Below, piece after piece: positions 13,691 to 20,554 of a stretch of 38,718 nt of DNA. How positions within the stretch are numbered: the stretch's first letter is position 1; each line of letters begins with the position of its first letter. A program made the position numbers and the translations under genes. Below the pieces are notes generated by a model that was not told the origin of the DNA, searched no databases, and saw only the letters and a list, made by a program, of their open reading frames with translations. The DNA comes from Oleiagrimonas sp964608595. Lineage in GTDB: Bacteria; Pseudomonadota; Gammaproteobacteria; Xanthomonadales; Rhodanobacteraceae. Where the stretch lies: the NCBI GenBank assembly GCA_964608595.1, contig CAZSOU010000017.1, positions 1-38,718 of the forward strand, written 5' to 3'.

Positions 13691-14478
13691 ACAAGCCTGC
13701 CCGACGCCGATACGATCCCGAATCGCTGCCAGGCACTGGCTTGCAACTCCCTTTGTGGCCTCAAGAGTTGCGCGGCTTGCCCTGGGCGACCTTGCGGGGT
13801 GCGCTGTTTGCACCCGTCAAGCCCGGTAATCGCGCCTCGATGCAGCGCAAGAAAATTGCCACCGTGGGCAATCTGGAAATTGTCTACACCGGCCTGCAAC
13901 TCGACCAGGCCGACCTTGACGTGTACGAACAGGTGTTGCACTTGGCCAGGCGCACGCCTTTGGGCGAACCTGTCCGGTTCAAGACGCGGGAAATGTTGCG
14001 CTCCATCGGCCGCGCCGAAGGCAAAAGCGGCCGAGACTGGTTGCTCAAATCACTGTCACGGTTGAGCGCAAACGAGATCGACGTGAGCAACGGCCGTTCA
14101 TCCTACGCCGGCTCCCTAATCCAAGAACAAGGCCGCGACGACGAAGCCGGGATGCATTTCATCATCCTCAATCCTCGTTTGACCACCCTCTATGAACAAG
14201 GCTGGACGCCGCTACGTGACAGCGAACGCAAAGCCCTTGGGCGACACCAATTGGCGAAGTGGCTCCATGCGTTCATCCAGGGTCAACGCAAACCGTTGAC
14301 CTTCCAAGTCGCCAACCTGATGGCCCTTGCAGATAGCAAGCAGAAGCGGGAGCGCGACTTTCGCAAGGCCGTTGACGATGCTGTCATCCACGTCAACGAA
14401 GCGGGTGTGGATGTGGTGGTGTTGTGGGACATGCGCCGGCACCAAGTCACCATCACCCGATCGAGCTGGAAGCGTTGA
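13687..14478 (+). CDS. trfA: TrfA-like plasmid replication initiator
   Basis: A 263-residue initiator of the TrfA family. The central and C-terminal parts show the expected winged-helix pattern: YTGLQLDQADLDVYEQVLHL, TREMLRSIGRAEGKSGRDWL, MHFIILNPRLTTLYEQGWT and LGRHQLAKWLHAFIQGQRKP. The initiator would bind the iterons that begin 8 bp after its stop codon and recruit host DnaA, DnaB and polymerase. The first 50 residues contain QLPLWPQELRGLP, whose QLPLW resembles a clamp-binding motif for the DnaN beta clamp, as known for TrfA. The start is GTG, overlapping the upstream stop. Confidence 0.85.
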   Translation: MNKPARRRYDPESLPGTGLQLPLWPQELRGLPWATLRGALFAPVKPGNRASMQRKKIATVGNLEIVYTGLQLDQADLDVYEQVLHLARRTPLGEPVRFKTREMLRSIGRAEGKSGRDWLLKSLSRLSANEIDVSNGRSSYAGSLIQEQGRDDEAGMHFIILNPRLTTLYEQGWTPLRDSERKALGRHQLAKWLHAFIQGQRKPLTFQVANLMALADSKQKRERDFRKAVDDAVIHVNEAGVDVVVLWDMRRHQVTITRSSWKR

Positions 14479-14485
14479 CTCAAGA

Positions 14486-14824
14486 GCGAGTGCTATGCCC
14501 CCAAGGGGGCATAGCTGTCGCGTTTTCAGGGGGCATAGCTGTCGCGGGGGCATAGCACTCGCGCTTTTTTTTTTGCCTGTTTAGCCGCGCTCACCAGCTA
14601 TCAAGCACTTACCGTGCTCAGGGGGCATAGCACTCGCGCTTACTTATCCACAGGAGCGAGCTAGACCCGCCGAATTTGTGGATAACTCGCGTTTTCACGG
14701 CCTCAGCGGCTGATTTCAGGGGGCATAGCACTCGCGCTTTTGCCCTTTTTGCCGATTTCAGGGGGCATAGCACTCGCGTTTGAGGGGGCATAGCACTCGC
14801 GCTCAAGGGGCATAGCACTCGCGC
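14486..14824. repeat. Iterons of oriV (nine copies)
   Basis: Nine copies of an 18-19 bp unit GGGGGCATAGCACTCGCGC. One is inverted (14486-14502). Eight are direct: 14505, 14529, 14546, 14621, 14719, 14761, 14784 and 14806 (start positions). Copies 14505 and 14529 are a variant ending CTGTCGCG; the last has only four G. Spacing is irregular, with two clusters around the DnaA boxes. The inverted copy adjoins the end of trfA and may serve in control by initiator dimers or handcuffing. Confidence 0.92.
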
Positions 14825-14900
14825 TTTTGCCTGATTCTGCCTTTTACTTCAATCACTTGGCGAAACCCCCTAAAAAGCTTTACTTATACTTATATTACTT
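14486..14900. other. oriV: Origin of vegetative replication (oriV)
   Basis: Directly downstream of trfA. It contains nine iterons, two perfect DnaA boxes (TTATCCACA at 14644-14652 and inverted TGTGGATAA at 14677-14685) and an AT-rich stretch at 14860-14900 (CTTTACTTATACTTATATTA) suited to strand opening. This is the full set of parts of an iteron-controlled origin. Confidence 0.88.
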
Positions 14901-14993
14901 ACGCGTGCGCGCGCGAGGCGAGAAATCGGCCGAATCGCCGCCTACCCTCCTACCTCCCTGTAGTCGCCCCTCCGCCTTCGGCTCCGGCCTTGC

Positions 14994-15204
14994 GCGGGCA
15001 TCCTGCCCGCTTATCAATGCGCACTCATCAAAAGCAGGCAGCTTCGAGGCGACGCAGACAGGGGCGCCCAAGCGGCCGATGAAGCCGGCCACTTGGCCAC
15101 CTCCTGCCGGGCGACCACGCTACCGGCGCTCCTGCGCCGGTTGGCCGCTACGCGGCCACCGCGTGGGCCGGTGTTCCGCCCACTCCGCCGGCATCCCTGC
15201 CGGC
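14994..15204. other. Array of perfect hairpins between oriV and korA
   Basis: The 501-bp stretch 14901-15401 has no convincing gene. It holds at least four perfect GC-rich hairpins: GCGGGCA-tcc-TGCCCGC (14994-15010), ACCGGCGC-tcct-GCGCCGGT (15122-15141), TGGCCGC-tac-GCGGCCA (15142-15158) and GCCGGCA-tccc-TGCCGGC (15187-15204). The third has the same stem as the inner hairpin of repeat S. Confidence 0.7.
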
Positions 15205-15312
15205 TCCGGGGCGCGCTTGCGCATCTGCTAACAACCTTCCCCGTAGAACGCAACATTCTTAGGTTCGGCAGGAAGGAAAAGGGCGCGAAGCGTGCGGATG
15301 GTTTGAGGGTTG

Positions 15313-15341
15313 CATTACCTTTAGATTGCAATTAGAGTTAT
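15313..15341 (+). promoter_or_regulatory. Possible promoter of korA-incC-korB
   Basis: TTGCAT, a 17-bp spacer and TAGAGT lie in AT-rich DNA about 60-90 bp before korA. The spacer contains CTTTAGATTGCAATTAGAG, an imperfect inverted repeat that could be an operator. The boxes match the consensus only partly, so this is tentative. Confidence 0.3.
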
Positions 15342-15401
15342 TAAGCACTTCAACGGGAGACATCTATGCACGTCATGGCAGTACCAATGCGGGAGACAAC
15401 C

Positions 15402-15713
15402 ATGCCACCACGGAAAAAACTCACCAAACGCGACTTCGAGCGAATCACGCGACACTTGAACATGAGTGAGCCGGTACTTGACCGTGCCTTGGCCGTCCTG
15501 GTGGACGGCCAGCGCCAGACCGACGTAGCCGCGCAAAGCGGCGTAGGTATCGGCACCGTCAGTGCCGCCGTCAACAAAGTGTGGCGGGCCTACCTTGAAT
15601 CATTCACCATGCCGGCGGATTGTGAAGAAGTAACCGCCCTACTCACTTCCGATCAAGCCGCCGTTGTCCGGGCTTGGCACCGCGAAAACACCGAACGGAG
15701 GAAGCCACAGTGA
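15402..15713 (+). CDS. korA: KorA/TrfB-like transcription repressor
   Basis: A 103-residue protein of the TrfB/KorA family. The domain covers residues 6-70: KRDFERITRHLNMSEPVLDRA, then AVLVDGQRQTDVAAQSGVGIG, TVSAAVNKVWRAYLE, the helix-turn-helix by which KorA of IncP plasmids binds its operator and represses replication and partition genes. The start at 15402 follows GGGAGACAACC; an ATG at 15387 is possible. It heads the operon with incC and korB, coupled by a GTGA overlap, the same order as in IncP plasmids. Confidence 0.85.
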   Translation: MPPRKKLTKRDFERITRHLNMSEPVLDRALAVLVDGQRQTDVAAQSGVGIGTVSAAVNKVWRAYLESFTMPADCEEVTALLTSDQAAVVRAWHRENTERRKPQ

Positions 15714-16465
15714 AGACCGTAGCGATTGCAAACCAGAAAGGCGGCGTCGGCAAAACGGCCGTGGCCTGCCATTTGGCGTTTCACCTGCGTGATGCGGGCC
15801 ACAAAGTGTTGTTCATCGACCTCGATCCTCAGGGTAACGCCAGCGCCACCCTGCAAGGGTGCGCCGGCAAAGTGACTGCTTCCCGGCTGTTCCAGCCGGA
15901 GGCCGCCAGCGTCGTGGCTGGTGACGGCATCACCTTGGTTTCGGCAGACAATGCGTTGGCCGATCTTGAGCGAAGTGAGCCGAAAATCATTGCCGCCTTC
16001 CGGGCGCAGATTCATGCCTTGCGTGATGCTGGCGGGTTCGATTTCTGTGTGATCGACACCGCGCCGACGCTTGGCTTGCGCATGTCGGCCGCACTGATTG
16101 CCGCCGATTTCGTGTTGTGCCCTATCGAGCTGGAAAGCTACTCCATCCAGGGCATCACGAAGATGCTGCAAACCATCTTCGGCATGAAGGAGAAGTACAA
16201 CCCGGATTTGACGTTCTTGGGTATGTTGCCCAACCGATTCAATGCCCACAGTCCCGCGCAGAAGCAAAACTTGTCCGAGTTGTTGGCCAGCTACGCGCAC
16301 CTGATGATTTCCGCCCGGATCGGCAACCGATCATCGGTAGCCGAAGCACTTGGTGCCGGGGTTCCAGTATGGGAGATTCCCAAGACTTCGGCCCGCAGCG
16401 CGGGCAAGGAAATGCGCGAAGTGTTTGACCTGGTGACGAAGAAGATGGAGAGCACCCATGAGTAG
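15710..16465 (+). CDS. incC: IncC/ParA partition ATPase
   Basis: A 251-residue ParA-type ATPase. The deviant Walker A KGGVGKT is at residues 10-16, the A' motif VLFIDLDPQGNAS near 37 and Walker B FCVIDTAPTLG near 117. The C-terminal part (RIGNRSSVAEALGAGVPVWE) is typical of ParA and Soj. It lacks the long N-terminal extension with a DNA-binding helix, so it matches the short form of IncC. With KorB it positions plasmid copies for segregation and may strengthen KorB repression. The GTG start overlaps the korA stop; its end overlaps korB by 8 bp. Confidence 0.9.
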   Translation: MKTVAIANQKGGVGKTAVACHLAFHLRDAGHKVLFIDLDPQGNASATLQGCAGKVTASRLFQPEAASVVAGDGITLVSADNALADLERSEPKIIAAFRAQIHALRDAGGFDFCVIDTAPTLGLRMSAALIAADFVLCPIELESYSIQGITKMLQTIFGMKEKYNPDLTFLGMLPNRFNAHSPAQKQNLSELLASYAHLMISARIGNRSSVAEALGAGVPVWEIPKTSARSAGKEMREVFDLVTKKMESTHE

Positions 16466-17609
16466 CCTTGACCTATCTGGACTGGACAAGTTCAGCGACT
16501 TGTTGAAAGACCCGAAGGATAAGAAACCGCAAGCCAGCGGCGAGCCGCTGGCGTTGGCTCTGGACGTGATCGAAGAAGACCCTGACCAGCCGCGTAAGCA
16601 GTTCGACGGCAAGAGCCTCACCGAGCTGGCCGCGTCGATCAAAGAACGTGGCGTAAAAACGCCAATCAGTGTGCGGCCCCATCCAGACAAGAAGGGTCAT
16701 TACCTGGTGAATCACGGGGCGCGCCGTTATCGGGCGGCCGAAGCAGCCGGCCTTGAGACTATTCCGGCGTTCGTGGACACCGAGCATGTTTACGTTGACC
16801 AGCTTGTCGAGAACATTCAACGTGAAACCTTGACCGTCATGGAAACGGTCAACGCAGTGGCACACTTGATGGATGGTGGTCTATCGCAAGCCGAGGTTGC
16901 ACGCCAGACAGGCAAGAGCCGGACGTGGGTCAGCCGTTACGCCGCGTTGCGCGAGCTTCCGCCTTTCTTGGCGGGTGTAGTGGAACGAGGTCAGTGTCAA
17001 AGCGTACTGGCGATTAATACGTTGTTGCTTTGCTGGGACGAGAGCAGTGACGCGGTGGAAACCTTTGTGACCGAGCGGCTGGCGGAGTCAAAAGAGGGCG
17101 ACACGATTACCGACAGCGCGGCTAAAACATTGCAGGCCCAAATACGGAGGCGGGCGGTAGGAGATGCCGAGGGCGGAGAAGCCGTCCAGGGCAAGCCGCA
17201 TGGCGAGAGCGCACGTGAAACGCGGTCGGAAGCCGGAGAAGCCGGCGCGGAACGCGAGATTGAGGGGCAGGGCGGTGGCAGCGCCAGCGAGGCAGCTGAA
17301 GGGCCTTTGGCTGGTGATAACACCGTTGATGCTTTCGAGACTCATTCGCCCGAGGCGGATGAGGACGGAGGTAGCGAAGACGGCCATGTCATGCCGGGCG
17401 GCGAAACTGATGAAGGGCAGGGCGCGGAAAAGCCTGCCAAAGTCAAAAAGCCACAAGTCGAAGTGAAAGTGGGCCGGCGGGAAGGTATTTTGTTGCTGCG
17501 CAAGCCCTGCGAGTACGGGCTTGCATGGGTGGAGTACGAGGACGGCAGCGAAGACCTTGTGGATGCCAATAAAGTCAAGATGGTGGCTGTCGTGGACGGC
17601 AAAAAATAA
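16458..17609 (+). CDS. korB: KorB/ParB partition and repressor protein
   Basis: A 383-residue ParB family protein matching KorB. Features in order: DQPRKQFD (about 43-50) and HGARRYRAAEAAG (about 89-101), the ParB nucleotide-binding boxes; helix-turn-helix LSQAEVARQTGKSRTWVSRY (about 139-158); a long acidic, low-complexity linker (residues 225-330) rich in Glu, Gly and Ala; and a C-terminal SH3-like dimer domain (VGRREGILLLRKPCEYGLAW). KorB represses plasmid promoters and acts as the centromere-binding partner of IncC. No full IncP-type KorB operator was noticed, so its site may differ. A terminator follows at 17637. Confidence 0.9.
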   Translation: MSSLDLSGLDKFSDLLKDPKDKKPQASGEPLALALDVIEEDPDQPRKQFDGKSLTELAASIKERGVKTPISVRPHPDKKGHYLVNHGARRYRAAEAAGLETIPAFVDTEHVYVDQLVENIQRETLTVMETVNAVAHLMDGGLSQAEVARQTGKSRTWVSRYAALRELPPFLAGVVERGQCQSVLAINTLLLCWDESSDAVETFVTERLAESKEGDTITDSAAKTLQAQIRRRAVGDAEGGEAVQGKPHGESARETRSEAGEAGAEREIEGQGGGSASEAAEGPLAGDNTVDAFETHSPEADEDGGSEDGHVMPGGETDEGQGAEKPAKVKKPQVEVKVGRREGILLLRKPCEYGLAWVEYEDGSEDLVDANKVKMVAVVDGKK

Positions 17610-17636
17610 TCCGCGTCAGCATTCGTGCGAATTTCC

Positions 17637-17659
17637 AAGGGCGGCCACTGGCCGCCCTT
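17637..17659 (+). terminator. Hairpin terminator after korB
   Basis: AAGGGCGGCCA-C-TGGCCGCCCTT, perfect 11-bp arms, followed by GCTTTG. Closely related to the terminator at 3311-3333. Confidence 0.8.
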
Positions 17660-17672
17660 GCTTTGTGGTTGA

Positions 17673-17836
17673 GGTGGAGGGGTGTCAAGGCTGGCCGCTT
17701 GCGGCCACCGCGTAGCGGTTGCCTTGACTCCCTGGAGCCGTTCCAGCCTTCAGCAGGAGGGGCAGCCAAGGGCGAAGCCCGCCAGTGCTGCACCCCTGCC
17801 TCCCGGCGAGGGTGGGGTGTGGGGCAAAGCCCCGCG
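17673..17836. repeat. Structured repeat S, copy 2, near oriT
   Basis: Identical by eye to 3348-3511. The three-way-junction core is at 17685-17727. It lies about 290-450 nt from the predicted nic site, on the side that enters the recipient first. The stretch from here to 18072 has no gene; it also contains an inverted repeat CCGGGGA/TCCCCGG at 17898-17924. Confidence 0.85.
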
Positions 17837-18072
17837 TCACTCGTGTTTGCCTTCCGACTCACTCGTTTTCGTGGCTGTCCACATATCCATAGTTCGTCCG
17901 GGGATGCCAACAAGCAATCCCCGGTCGGGCTGTGGGTATGTGGTCAGGCACCTGCCTCACGGCTGATTGTGCCTGCCTTTGATGAGTGGCCATCCTTCGC
18001 TTTTGCTTATGGATGGGCCTGCGGCCGCTGGTGTTGCACACGCCTTTACTTGCTTCGCTTTGTCCGGCGTGA

Positions 18073-18231
18073 TGTTTCAGGCTGAAACACTGAATCAAAG
18101 GAAATAGGGGGTATGAATCTAAGGCAGGATAGGCTAACCGCCGGTATAGTGTTACACTATCGGCCATGGCCCGGCGGATGCCGGCCCTATGGCTCGTGTA
18201 ACTGGTACCCCCTTGCCCCCTATTTCCTTTG
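18073..18231 (-). other. oriT: Origin of transfer (oriT) with IncP-like nic
   Basis: The + strand GCAGGATAGG (18124-18133) equals the nic core of RP4; on the bottom strand it reads CCTATCCTG^C, so the cut is predicted between the bases opposite 18125 and 18124. A perfect inverted repeat ATAGTGT-t-ACACTAT (18146-18160) lies on the 5' side of nic on that strand, as expected for relaxase or accessory binding. An outer pair of perfect 16-mers, CAAAGGAAATAGGGGG (18096-18111) and its inverse (18216-18231), brackets the site. TGTTTCA-ggc-TGAAACA is at 18073-18089. Confidence 0.85.
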
Positions 18232-18244
18232 CTGCGAGAAGCCC

Positions 18245-18805
18245 ATGCCGAGACTGACAGCACATGTAGACGAGGCTGTGAAACAACAGTGGCGAGAGCT
18301 GGCCCTGGAGCGCGGCGTGAGCGAGTCGGCACTGATTGGGGCTGTTCTCACGGCGGCCGTGAATCAGCTCGCCAGCCTCGACTTGCGGCCGTTCCGAAAC
18401 CGGGACCGTGGCGGCGAGTTCGAGAAGATCGACCTGCGACTGACGCCGGCTGAAAACAAACTGGTGCGCCAGGCCGCGAAGGCCGATGGACTACCCAGCC
18501 GCCAGGCATGGATCATTGCCCTGGTGCGTGGCCGCCTCATGGACGTGCCAACGCCAAACGCGGCCGAGCTGGACGCGCTCCGCGAAAGCAACCGCCAGTT
18601 GCTGGCCATCGGCCGGAATCTGAACCAGTTGGCGCATGCCGCCAACATCGACTTTCGCCACGCCACTAGCGTGACGGGCGAAACCCTCGACAGCCTGCGG
18701 GTGCAGTTGATCGAGCACCAGAAAAAAGTACGCGCCTTGATCCAATCCACACTTGGGCGCTGGACGGGCCGCTGGCGCGAGCGTGGCGGGGAGGATGACG
18801 CATGA
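18245..18805 (+). CDS. Relaxosome accessory protein (MobC/TraJ-like)
   Basis: A 186-residue protein. The N-terminal 40 residues look like a ribbon-helix-helix DNA-binding domain (PRLTAHVDEAVKQQWREL, then ALERGVSESALIGAVLTAA). The middle has IDLRLTPAENKLVRQAAKAD and QLLAIGRNLNQLAHAAN, the latter a hallmark of MobC-type proteins. Such proteins bind oriT and help the relaxase open the nic region. The ATG at 18245 is chosen from the domain and because starts further upstream would lie inside oriT. It overlaps the relaxase gene by ATGA. Confidence 0.8.
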   Translation: MPRLTAHVDEAVKQQWRELALERGVSESALIGAVLTAAVNQLASLDLRPFRNRDRGGEFEKIDLRLTPAENKLVRQAAKADGLPSRQAWIIALVRGRLMDVPTPNAAELDALRESNRQLLAIGRNLNQLAHAANIDFRHATSVTGETLDSLRVQLIEHQKKVRALIQSTLGRWTGRWRERGGEDDA

Positions 18806-19845
18806 GCAAGAACCGCGATCTTCTTGATGATCTATTGCGCGGGGCGGCCAGCCCAAAGGCCAACAAGACGCCCGGTGCCAACAAGGCGAACAAGACCGCC
18901 GGGCAAGATGCCCGGCGTACCAGCTTTGGTGGTGGTGGCAAGATGCAACAGGCGGGGCGCATCGCCCAGCGGACACCGGAAGTCATGGTGAAGGTGTCCG
19001 GTGGTGCTCGCGGCGGCAAACACGTCCGCGAGCACCTGAACTACATCACGCGAAACGGAAAGTTGACCGCCGAGACTGACCAGGGCGAAAAACTGGAAGG
19101 CCGGGATGCCGTGCGCGAACTTGCCGCCGGCTGGTCGGGCGGAGATCGAGGCAACCCCGGCAAGAATGGCCAGCGGCGAAGCCGCGACACGGTGAATTTG
19201 GTCATGTCGATGCCGCCGGGTACCAATGCGGATTCCTTGCGCGACGCGGTACGCGCCTTCGCGGCCCGCAACTTTTCGGCAGATCGGGAATACGTGTTCG
19301 TGCGCCACGACGACACTGACCACCCGCATTGCCATTTGACGCTTAACGCGCATGGGCATGACGGCCGGCGCTTGAACCCACGCAAGGCCGACTTGCAGGC
19401 ATGGCGCGAGTCGTTCGCGCAGTGCTTGCGTGAACAAGGCGTCGCCGCCGAGGCGTCGCCCAGGCGTACTCGTGGCGTCGTCAAGAAAGGCAAGAAGCAG
19501 GCCGTGAGGCACGCCGAAGCCGCTGGACGCTCGACGGTGGCCAGGGCGAAGGTAGACGAGGCCATAGAGGCGGCGAGCGGCAGGACGGCCGTAGAGCGCC
19601 CGTGGGAGGCCGCTACGGCCCGCAAACAAGAACAGGTACGTGAGGGCTGGGGCAAGGTTGCGGAGCGCCTAGAGGCTGCTGGGAGCGCTCAGGCGGCCAA
19701 ACTGGCCGCAACGGTGCGGCAGTTCGTCAAAGACATGCCGCCGGTTGTCACCGAGCGACAAGACATGGAGCGCAAGATTCGGGCGCGGCTGGCGCAGCAC
19801 CAGAACGCGAAGCGCGACCGCGACCAGGCCGGGAAAGAACGCTAA
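18802..19845 (+). CDS. MOBP-type relaxase
   Basis: A 347-residue mobilisation nuclease. Tyr81 in HVREHLNYITRNG is in the place of the first motif. The metal-binding histidine motif is near residues 168-185 (RHDDTDHPHCHLTLNAHG), followed by RRLNPRKADLQAWRESFAQ. The enzyme would cleave the bottom strand at nic, stay attached to the 5' end and be moved by the coupling protein. It is short: no helicase or primase domain follows, only a basic, helical tail. The separate LPD7 protein (20555-22063) may supply functions found fused to larger relaxases. It forms an operon with the accessory gene. Confidence 0.85.
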   Translation: MSKNRDLLDDLLRGAASPKANKTPGANKANKTAGQDARRTSFGGGGKMQQAGRIAQRTPEVMVKVSGGARGGKHVREHLNYITRNGKLTAETDQGEKLEGRDAVRELAAGWSGGDRGNPGKNGQRRSRDTVNLVMSMPPGTNADSLRDAVRAFAARNFSADREYVFVRHDDTDHPHCHLTLNAHGHDGRRLNPRKADLQAWRESFAQCLREQGVAAEASPRRTRGVVKKGKKQAVRHAEAAGRSTVARAKVDEAIEAASGRTAVERPWEAATARKQEQVREGWGKVAERLEAAGSAQAAKLAATVRQFVKDMPPVVTERQDMERKIRARLAQHQNAKRDRDQAGKER

Positions 19846-19873
19846 GCCGCTGGTTGATGTCGCTGGCCGATGC

Positions 19874-19893
19874 TATTATGGGATTAAATCCCA
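19874..19893 (+). promoter_or_regulatory. parD promoter and operator
   Basis: TATTAT (19874-19879), a likely -10 box, abuts a perfect inverted repeat TGGGATT-a-AATCCCA (19879-19893) about 20 bp before parD. This placement fits autorepression by ParD. The -35 box is unclear. Confidence 0.5.
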
Positions 19894-19910
19894 CTCATGG
19901 AGATTACGCC

Positions 19911-20192
19911 ATGCGATCCACGAAACAGCTCAGCATCACCCTGCCCAACGACATGGCGGAAGCCGTGAAGGCGAAGGTTGCTGGCGGCGAGTACGCCACC
20001 GAAAGTGAGGTAATCCGGGAGGGCTTGCGCAGCCTGTTGGCGCGTGATCGCGCCGTAGAGCACTGGTTGCATACCGAGGTGGCGGCCGCTTACGACGAAC
20101 TCAAAGCTGACCCATCCAGTGCGTTGACACTTGACCAGGTGCGGGCATCCCTCGAGGAAGCCCACCGGCGGCGCGTGGCTTCACACGGATGA
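19911..20192 (+). CDS. parD: ParD-like antitoxin
   Basis: A 93-residue antitoxin. The N-terminal ribbon-helix-helix reads KQLSITLPNDMAEAVKAKVA, then GEYATESEVIREGLRSLLA, the ParD/CopG pattern that binds its own operator. The C-terminal 35 residues (LTLDQVRASLEEAHRRR) would wrap the toxin. GGAG lies 8 bases before the ATG at 19911; an earlier start would run through the operator. It overlaps parE by ATGA. It stabilises the plasmid after division. Confidence 0.88.
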   Translation: MRSTKQLSITLPNDMAEAVKAKVAGGEYATESEVIREGLRSLLARDRAVEHWLHTEVAAAYDELKADPSSALTLDQVRASLEEAHRRRVASHG

Positions 20193-20497
20193 CTTACACC
20201 GTCACGCTGTCGGCCAAAGCACATGGTCAGCTTCTCGCGTTGTACGCCTACATCGCCGAGGCGGCTTCGCCGGCCGTGGCAAAGCGATACACCGATGGCA
20301 TTACGGGGTTTTGCCACTCGCTTTCAACATTTCCCGCACGCGGGACGCGCCGGGATGATATTCGTCCTGGTGTGCGCATCACGAATTACCGCAAGCGGGC
20401 CGTGATCGCATTCACCATCGACGAGTCGGCCGAGGAAGTCACCATCCTTGGCGTATTTTACGGCGGTCAAGATTACGAGCACGCGCTGACTCAGTGA
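20189..20497 (+). CDS. parE: ParE-like toxin
   Basis: A 102-residue toxin of the ParE/RelE superfamily: YTVTLSAKAHGQLLALYAYI, AVAKRYTDGITGFCHSLS, GTRRDDIRPGVRITNYRKRA and VTILGVFYGGQDYEHAL. ParE toxins inhibit DNA gyrase; RelE types cut mRNA. The pairing with a ParD-type antitoxin favours ParE. The gene converges with the transfer operon and shares the terminator at 20505. Confidence 0.88.
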   Translation: MTYTVTLSAKAHGQLLALYAYIAEAASPAVAKRYTDGITGFCHSLSTFPARGTRRDDIRPGVRITNYRKRAVIAFTIDESAEEVTILGVFYGGQDYEHALTQ

Positions 20498-20504
20498 GCC
20501 AGGC

Positions 20505-20537
20505 AAAAGAAAACCGGCCAATGGCCGGCTTTCTTTT
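20505..20537. terminator. Bidirectional terminator between parE and the transfer operon
   Basis: AAAAGAAAACCGGCC-aat-GGCCGGCTTTCTTTT, 15-bp arms with one mismatch, A- and T-rich ends. It serves parE on + and the LPD7 gene on -. Confidence 0.88.
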
Positions 20538-20554
20538 GTTCTTGCGGGCACGCC

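Noticed and set aside
14486..14824. CRISPR array
   Set aside because: The repeats are iterons: irregular spacing, one inverted copy, next to the initiator gene and DnaA boxes, no cas genes.
14827..15231. 134-codon + frame after oriV
   Set aside because: It starts in the AT-rich strand-opening region, has no ribosome-binding site and passes through the array of perfect hairpins.
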